From Hyalella azteca (Eukaryota; Arthropoda; Malacostraca; Amphipoda; Hyalellidae): 64,000 nt of DNA. The stretch's first letter is position 1. Every line of letters begins with the position of its first letter. The stretch covers positions 129,990-193,989 of the forward strand of contig NW_025932549.1 of assembly GCF_000764305.2 (NCBI RefSeq), written 5' to 3'. Shown here piece after piece: positions 60,121-64,000 of this stretch. The notes beneath the pieces are model-generated. The model was not told the origin of the DNA. It did no database searches and saw only the letters and a program-made list of their open reading frames with translations. A program made the position numbers and the translations under genes.

Positions 60121-61060
60121 AAAGCTTATAGTCACTTTGCCGTCATTAGCTACGACGCTGTGTTTTTTTTCAACACTTGCAATTAAATGAGTTAAGAATT
60201 GATAAATATATTGTATTAGCTGCTTTGTGAATACAGCTGAAATTTTCATTTATGCCTAGTTTTAATTTGTTCAATTTTTTTGTAAACTTGCTTTGATATT
60301 TTCAATGATTCTTCCAACTATTGTGCTTAAATTTGCAAGGTTAGTGTATTATTTATTGTAGATTTCCGTACAAGTTTTATTGATGTAGCCAGCCGTGCAC
60401 AACATCATCCAATTCCACCTTGGCTCACACAATCTCTGTTATATTGAACGATATTTCAGAACCAGAGCCGGATATCAATTCCCGTAGCCAGCGTCCCCTC
60501 CATTGCATTGAGCTGGCCCTTGACGCGAGGTTCCATATTACTTGGAACCCATACTGGGCCCGGATTTAAGAATGATACGGTTCGCGTGACAAAGCTTATA
60601 GTCACTTTGCCGTCATTAGCTACGACGCTGTGTTTTTTTTCAACACTTGCAATTAAATGAGTTAAGAATTGATAAATATATTGTATTAGCTGCTTTGTGA
60701 ATACAGCTGAAATTTTCATTTATGCCTAGTTTTAATTTGTTCAATTTTTTTGTAAACTTGCTTTGATATTTTCAATGATTCTTCCAACTATTGTGCTTAA
60801 ATTTGCAAGGTTAGTGTATTATTTATTGTAGATTTCCGTACAAGTTTTATTGATGTAGCCAGCCGTGCACAACATCATCCAATTCCACCTTGGCTCACAC
60901 AATCTCTGTTATATTGAACGATATTTCAGAACCAGAGCCGGATATCAATTCTTGTAGCCAGCGTCCCCTCCATTGCATTGAGCTGGCCCTTGATGCGAGG
61001 TTCCATATTACTTGGAACTCATACGGGGCCCGGATTTAAGAATGATACGGTTCGCGTGAC
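60121..61060. repeat. 470-bp tandem duplication
   Basis: The units 60121-60590 and 60591-61060 are exactly 470 bp each. Both begin AAAGCTTATAGTCACTTTGC and end ATGATACGGTTCGCGTGAC. I count about five base differences, all in the last 130 bp (for example ATTCCCGTAGCC to ATTCTTGTAGCC, GACGCGAGG to GATGCGAGG). An open minus frame crosses the unit junction but is produced by the duplication. Confidence 0.93.
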
Positions 61061-63204
61061 CTGCAAATACTTCAGTTATTGCCTGTCTTGCTGGTCAATT
61101 GAAGAACTCTTGTCCCCTAATTGAGTTTCTTTCACCCCCAGCCACCTATTAGGAAATCTAAACATGCACGAATTAAAATTTTGATCATAGTAAGTGATGA
61201 AAAATGAAGAATAGAATAGCCATTGCCGAGTTATAAGTTTTGCCGGAAATCTTCAAAGACGAAAACTGGAACTCGTGTATCATACTTGGATGCCTACATG
61301 TGCTCCAGATCAATGTTTTTTAAAATAATTCACCCATATAGAAAACTGCAAGATTTTCTTTCAAATTGTGATTGAATTATTACACTGAAATAGAGCTTAA
61401 TTCAAGGTATAGTTTGATAATAGCTGCAATGCTTAGTGAAGCTACACTAGCGAAACCGTGACCCAGATAGCTACCGCAGCACTCATTTTAAGGTTCCTGT
61501 ACCGTTCAGCAAATCTGCTTATCTCCTCGACGAACACGGTTTGTCTTGATTGTCTCGGCTTTGCGCTCTGTTATCTTTCCACCAGGCTTTATTCGGTGAG
61601 ATTAAAATACTCTCTTGTATTGGATATTGTGGATGTGTGCTTCTGGTAACGTCTTATATTCGGATTCTTCGCACGTAGAAGAATCTTCGTTCGGATTCCG
61701 ATCTTCTGTCCACGATAAATGTCGGTGAATTTTTTTTGAAAAGTTTTATACCAATGGAAATTGAAAACGAATTAAATTTTTACTGTGTTACTGAAAACGT
61801 GTGTTTAAAACTATTAAAATTATTGCATTTTTGATGAAGAAATCAAACTCAATAATGTAAATTGATCTGATGGAACCAACTATATAAGCATATATTTGTG
61901 ATTTAATCACAGTTGTTAAGCACAGTTGCGGCCAAGTCAGGCGAGAATGTATTTAATTGGCTTGTATGTTGTGCAGTTTTGTTGCAGTCAGCTCGCAATG
62001 GCTCTCAGTGTATCGTATTGGATTTAGTTTCATCATAATTATTGTCTCGCATTATTAGTATCTTGCGCAATTTCACCTCAACGAGTTTATTTTGTCTCGT
62101 ATTGTATCGAACAAAAGCTGTTCCACCGCAGTGAATTTATAAAGCATCGCATTGTTTTGTATAGGTCGCCCATTTTTAGTGCAACGAGTTGCTAATGTTT
62201 CAAATAATGTACAGTTTATTACGTACCGCACTGTACAGAGAAAAGTGAAGTATCATCGCTGTCACATTGTAAGGCTTAATTATCTTGTTGCTTCGAGCTA
62301 ATAATTAATCAATGTTTAAAATCAGACGGCTGGTCCATTAACTAAAAAAACGATGCTTGGCCTTGCTTTGCGATCTACATACTACATCGGCATTTAGTAA
62401 AAGTGGAAATTAAATTTTCACGATTCGACTTTAGCTCACTGTCAAATGGTATTTTTTTGCCTCATTAATATTCTTTCCACCAACCCAACTCGTTCGTACC
62501 GGAAAAGGAAATGTTAAGATAAACGGTGGGATTTTCAGGTCTAGCGTTGAGCTGATTGACTGTATGTGACGATTGAAAACTCGTGCACTGTTGAATTCTG
62601 TGTAGTTCTATATATGATGCTTGAGTTTAACAGTATTAATAAATTAAATTATCTTTTTTATGCATCGGTAATATGCGCATATTAAATAAGTATGAATTTT
62701 AGTTAAGATTTTGAATTTTCTGAATCGCATTAAAATTTCTTCGTTCCATTCTTACCAATTCTCTCTCGACAGAGTGTTTTGTATTCTGTCGAAATCATTT
62801 GTGCTGTCATGCCGAGAATTTTGAAGTCCCAAAGTGTACGGTCTTCATTTTGGTTACTCTGGATCTATTCACCGATCCAGGCATCACGTTCATACATATC
62901 TATCAGTAACTAATATTTCATCATGTCTTTTCAATTTATTCATTAATAAAAATTTCTGTTTTTCTTGTTGTTTGGTACATGGCTACACTCGTCTCTTATC
63001 ATGCAAGGATAATTTCATTTTTCACGTTACCGGGGCAATAAATTAATAGTCGCCATCATCGTGTTGTACTTTTCCTACAGTAGCGTCATTGCGTGTTGTC
63101 CGCTCGCTTTTGTCGGAATTATCGCTGCTCATTTGCGTTAATGTCTCCCATTTGTGCCAGTGCGGTGACGTCCACGTGGCTCAGAAGCACATGTGAAGAA
63201 CCTG
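61061..63204. other. No gene seen
   Basis: AT-rich. Frames 61458-61649 and 62834-63046 show no supportable features. Confidence 0.4.
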
Positions 63205-63715
63205 AAGCCCTATAATCAAAGATATATAAGAGTTCGCTATCCCGTCAGCCAATAATTCACGTCTTTTAAAGCTAAATCCAGCAATCACAGACGTGAAATC
63301 AACCGTATTCCATCAGCCAATAATTCACATCTTTTAAAGCTAAACCCAGCAACCACAGACGAGAAATCAACCGTATTCCGTCCGCCAATAATTCACGTCT
63401 TTTAAAGCTAAATCCAGCAATCACAGACGTGAAATCAACCGTATTCCATCAGCCAATAATTCGCGTCTTTTAAAGCTAAATCCAGCAATCACAGACGTGA
63501 AATCAACCGTATTTCGTCAGCCAATAATTCGCGTCTTTTAAAGCTAAACCCAGCAATCACAGACGAGAAATCAACCGTATTCCTTCAGCCAATAATTAAG
63601 TAGAGAAACTGGGTTTAGATTTTAAAGCTAAACCCAGCAATCACAGACGAGAAATCAAGCACTATAGGTGTTCTCAGGTTGCAGCGTGTGCCTATAAGTT
63701 TTGACAGTGCAGCTC
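63205..63715. mobile_element. Likely MITE relative expanded by a 68-bp minisatellite
   Basis: The repeat unit itself resembles the core of the CCATACTTTCAAAA MITE: CAGCCAATAATTCACGTCTT, TTAAAGCTAAATCCAGCAAT and CACAGAC, against CAGCCAATCATTGACGGCCT...CCAATCATAGAC at 32575. The right flank TATAAGTTTTGACAGTGCAG resembles the right end at 46985. The left end (CCCTATAATCAAAG) is only weakly TIR-like, so the element limits are tentative. Confidence 0.5.
63246..63660. repeat. 68-bp minisatellite, about six copies
   Basis: Units start at 63246, 63314, 63382, 63450, 63518 and 63586, a constant period of 68. Single-base variants (AATCCAGC/AACCCAGC, GACGTGAAA/GACGAGAAA) alternate between units. The last unit is interrupted by an insertion near 63598-63620 (AGTAGAGAAACTGGGTT). 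Confidence 0.93.
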
Positions 63716-64000
63716 TAGGTCTGCTGTTCGTATGGCTGTCAGGTCGCCGCTCTTAGCAACGCTCATATCAGCCGAGAATAGCAGCGTCTGGTGGTAGATG
63801 TTATTTGGATGACGCAAACACTTAAGAGTTAAATGTACGTGAAGCTTATCGTGTATTGAACGTAATGGTTTCTAGTGGTGGTATACCGCATAGTCTACGC
63901 AAAGCAGGCTGTACGGCATAGTTTTCTTCTATTTACTTACGTACTTTGTTTTGAAGTTTCTATATATTTTGTGAATTTTGCTTCTGACATTTGTGAATAA
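63716..64000. other. No gene seen
   Basis: End of window, AT-rich, no supported feature. Confidence 0.4.

Larger units (their letters stand above)
30940..64000 (+). other. Presumed first intron of the ERG gene (incomplete)
   Basis: From GTGAGT at 30940 onward I found no sequence resembling the ERG PAS domain (the expected second exon). The rest of the window is read as one intron of at least 33 kb, filled with AT-rich sequence, transposon relics and minisatellites listed separately. Independent genes nested within it cannot be excluded. Confidence 0.5.

Noticed and set aside
60456..60719. 87-residue minus-strand frame
   Set aside because: It crosses the junction of the 470-bp tandem duplication. 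The differences between units change residues in the frames examined, with no sign of coding constraint.
1..64000. tRNA, rRNA or other structured RNA genes
   Set aside because: I scanned by eye for a tRNA B-box (GGTTCRANNCC) with a matching acceptor stem, and for rRNA-like conserved blocks. Nothing convincing was seen, but a dedicated covariance search would be needed to exclude small RNAs.
30940..64000. Second ERG exon (PAS domain)
   Set aside because: I looked for a phase-1 acceptor followed by the FIIAN...YCNDGFCELCGY type of motif and did not find it. A translated search of the downstream contig is required.

Overview
The window reads as nuclear DNA of an invertebrate animal, most likely an arthropod; a crustacean is my guess, not a demonstration. 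Coding sequence is sparse and split into short exons with GT/AG junctions. The background is AT-rich and full of transposon remnants and minisatellites. There are no operons, ribosome binding sites or long bacterial-type ORFs. Two isolated N's (43387, 45888) mark a draft assembly.

Layout. Positions 1-6550 are almost entirely transposon-derived: a 483-bp pogo/Tigger-like MITE (319-801), a 941-bp TA-flanked terminal-inverted-repeat element (1049-1989), a broken LINE reverse transcriptase on the minus strand (about 2412-3510), and a broken transposase-like gene on the minus strand (about 3950-5520). Positions 6900-22160 carry the 3' part of a plus-strand gene for an RGG-box and proline/arginine-rich, probably RNA-binding, protein. 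I can join exons 12718-12908, 14087-14341 (with a near-identical tandem copy at 15908-16162), 17080-17139 and 18277-18328 into one frame ending in TAA. A diverged duplicate of the first of these exons and its upstream intron lies at 6900-7345 and gives an alternative ending. Two further splice-flanked segments (21360-21553, 21966 onward) could be alternative 3' exons. The 5' exons, which would identify the family, are not recognisable here.

Positions 30118-30175 (minus) hold a probable signal-peptide exon, and about 0.7 kb away in head-to-head orientation 30864-30939 (plus) is the first coding exon of an ERG-type (Kv11, KCNH; fly seizure) potassium channel. This is the best-identified gene in the window. 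A 93-bp unit repeated three times sits directly in front of its start codon. No further ERG exon was found, so 30940-64000 is read as part of a first intron of at least 33 kb. That intron holds a Ty3/gypsy reverse-transcriptase relic, copies of a short MITE family with TIRs like CCATACTTTCAAAA, and about a dozen minisatellites. Two of the minisatellites appear to have grown inside copies of that MITE.

The observations most worth checking are the tandemly duplicated in-frame exon (255 bp, phase-symmetric) with its mosaic divergence, the older duplication that makes two alternative versions of the preceding exon, the ERG first exon with its triplicated acceptor-like repeat, and the MITE family with internal minisatellite expansion. 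I saw no CRISPR array, prokaryotic defence system or RNA gene.
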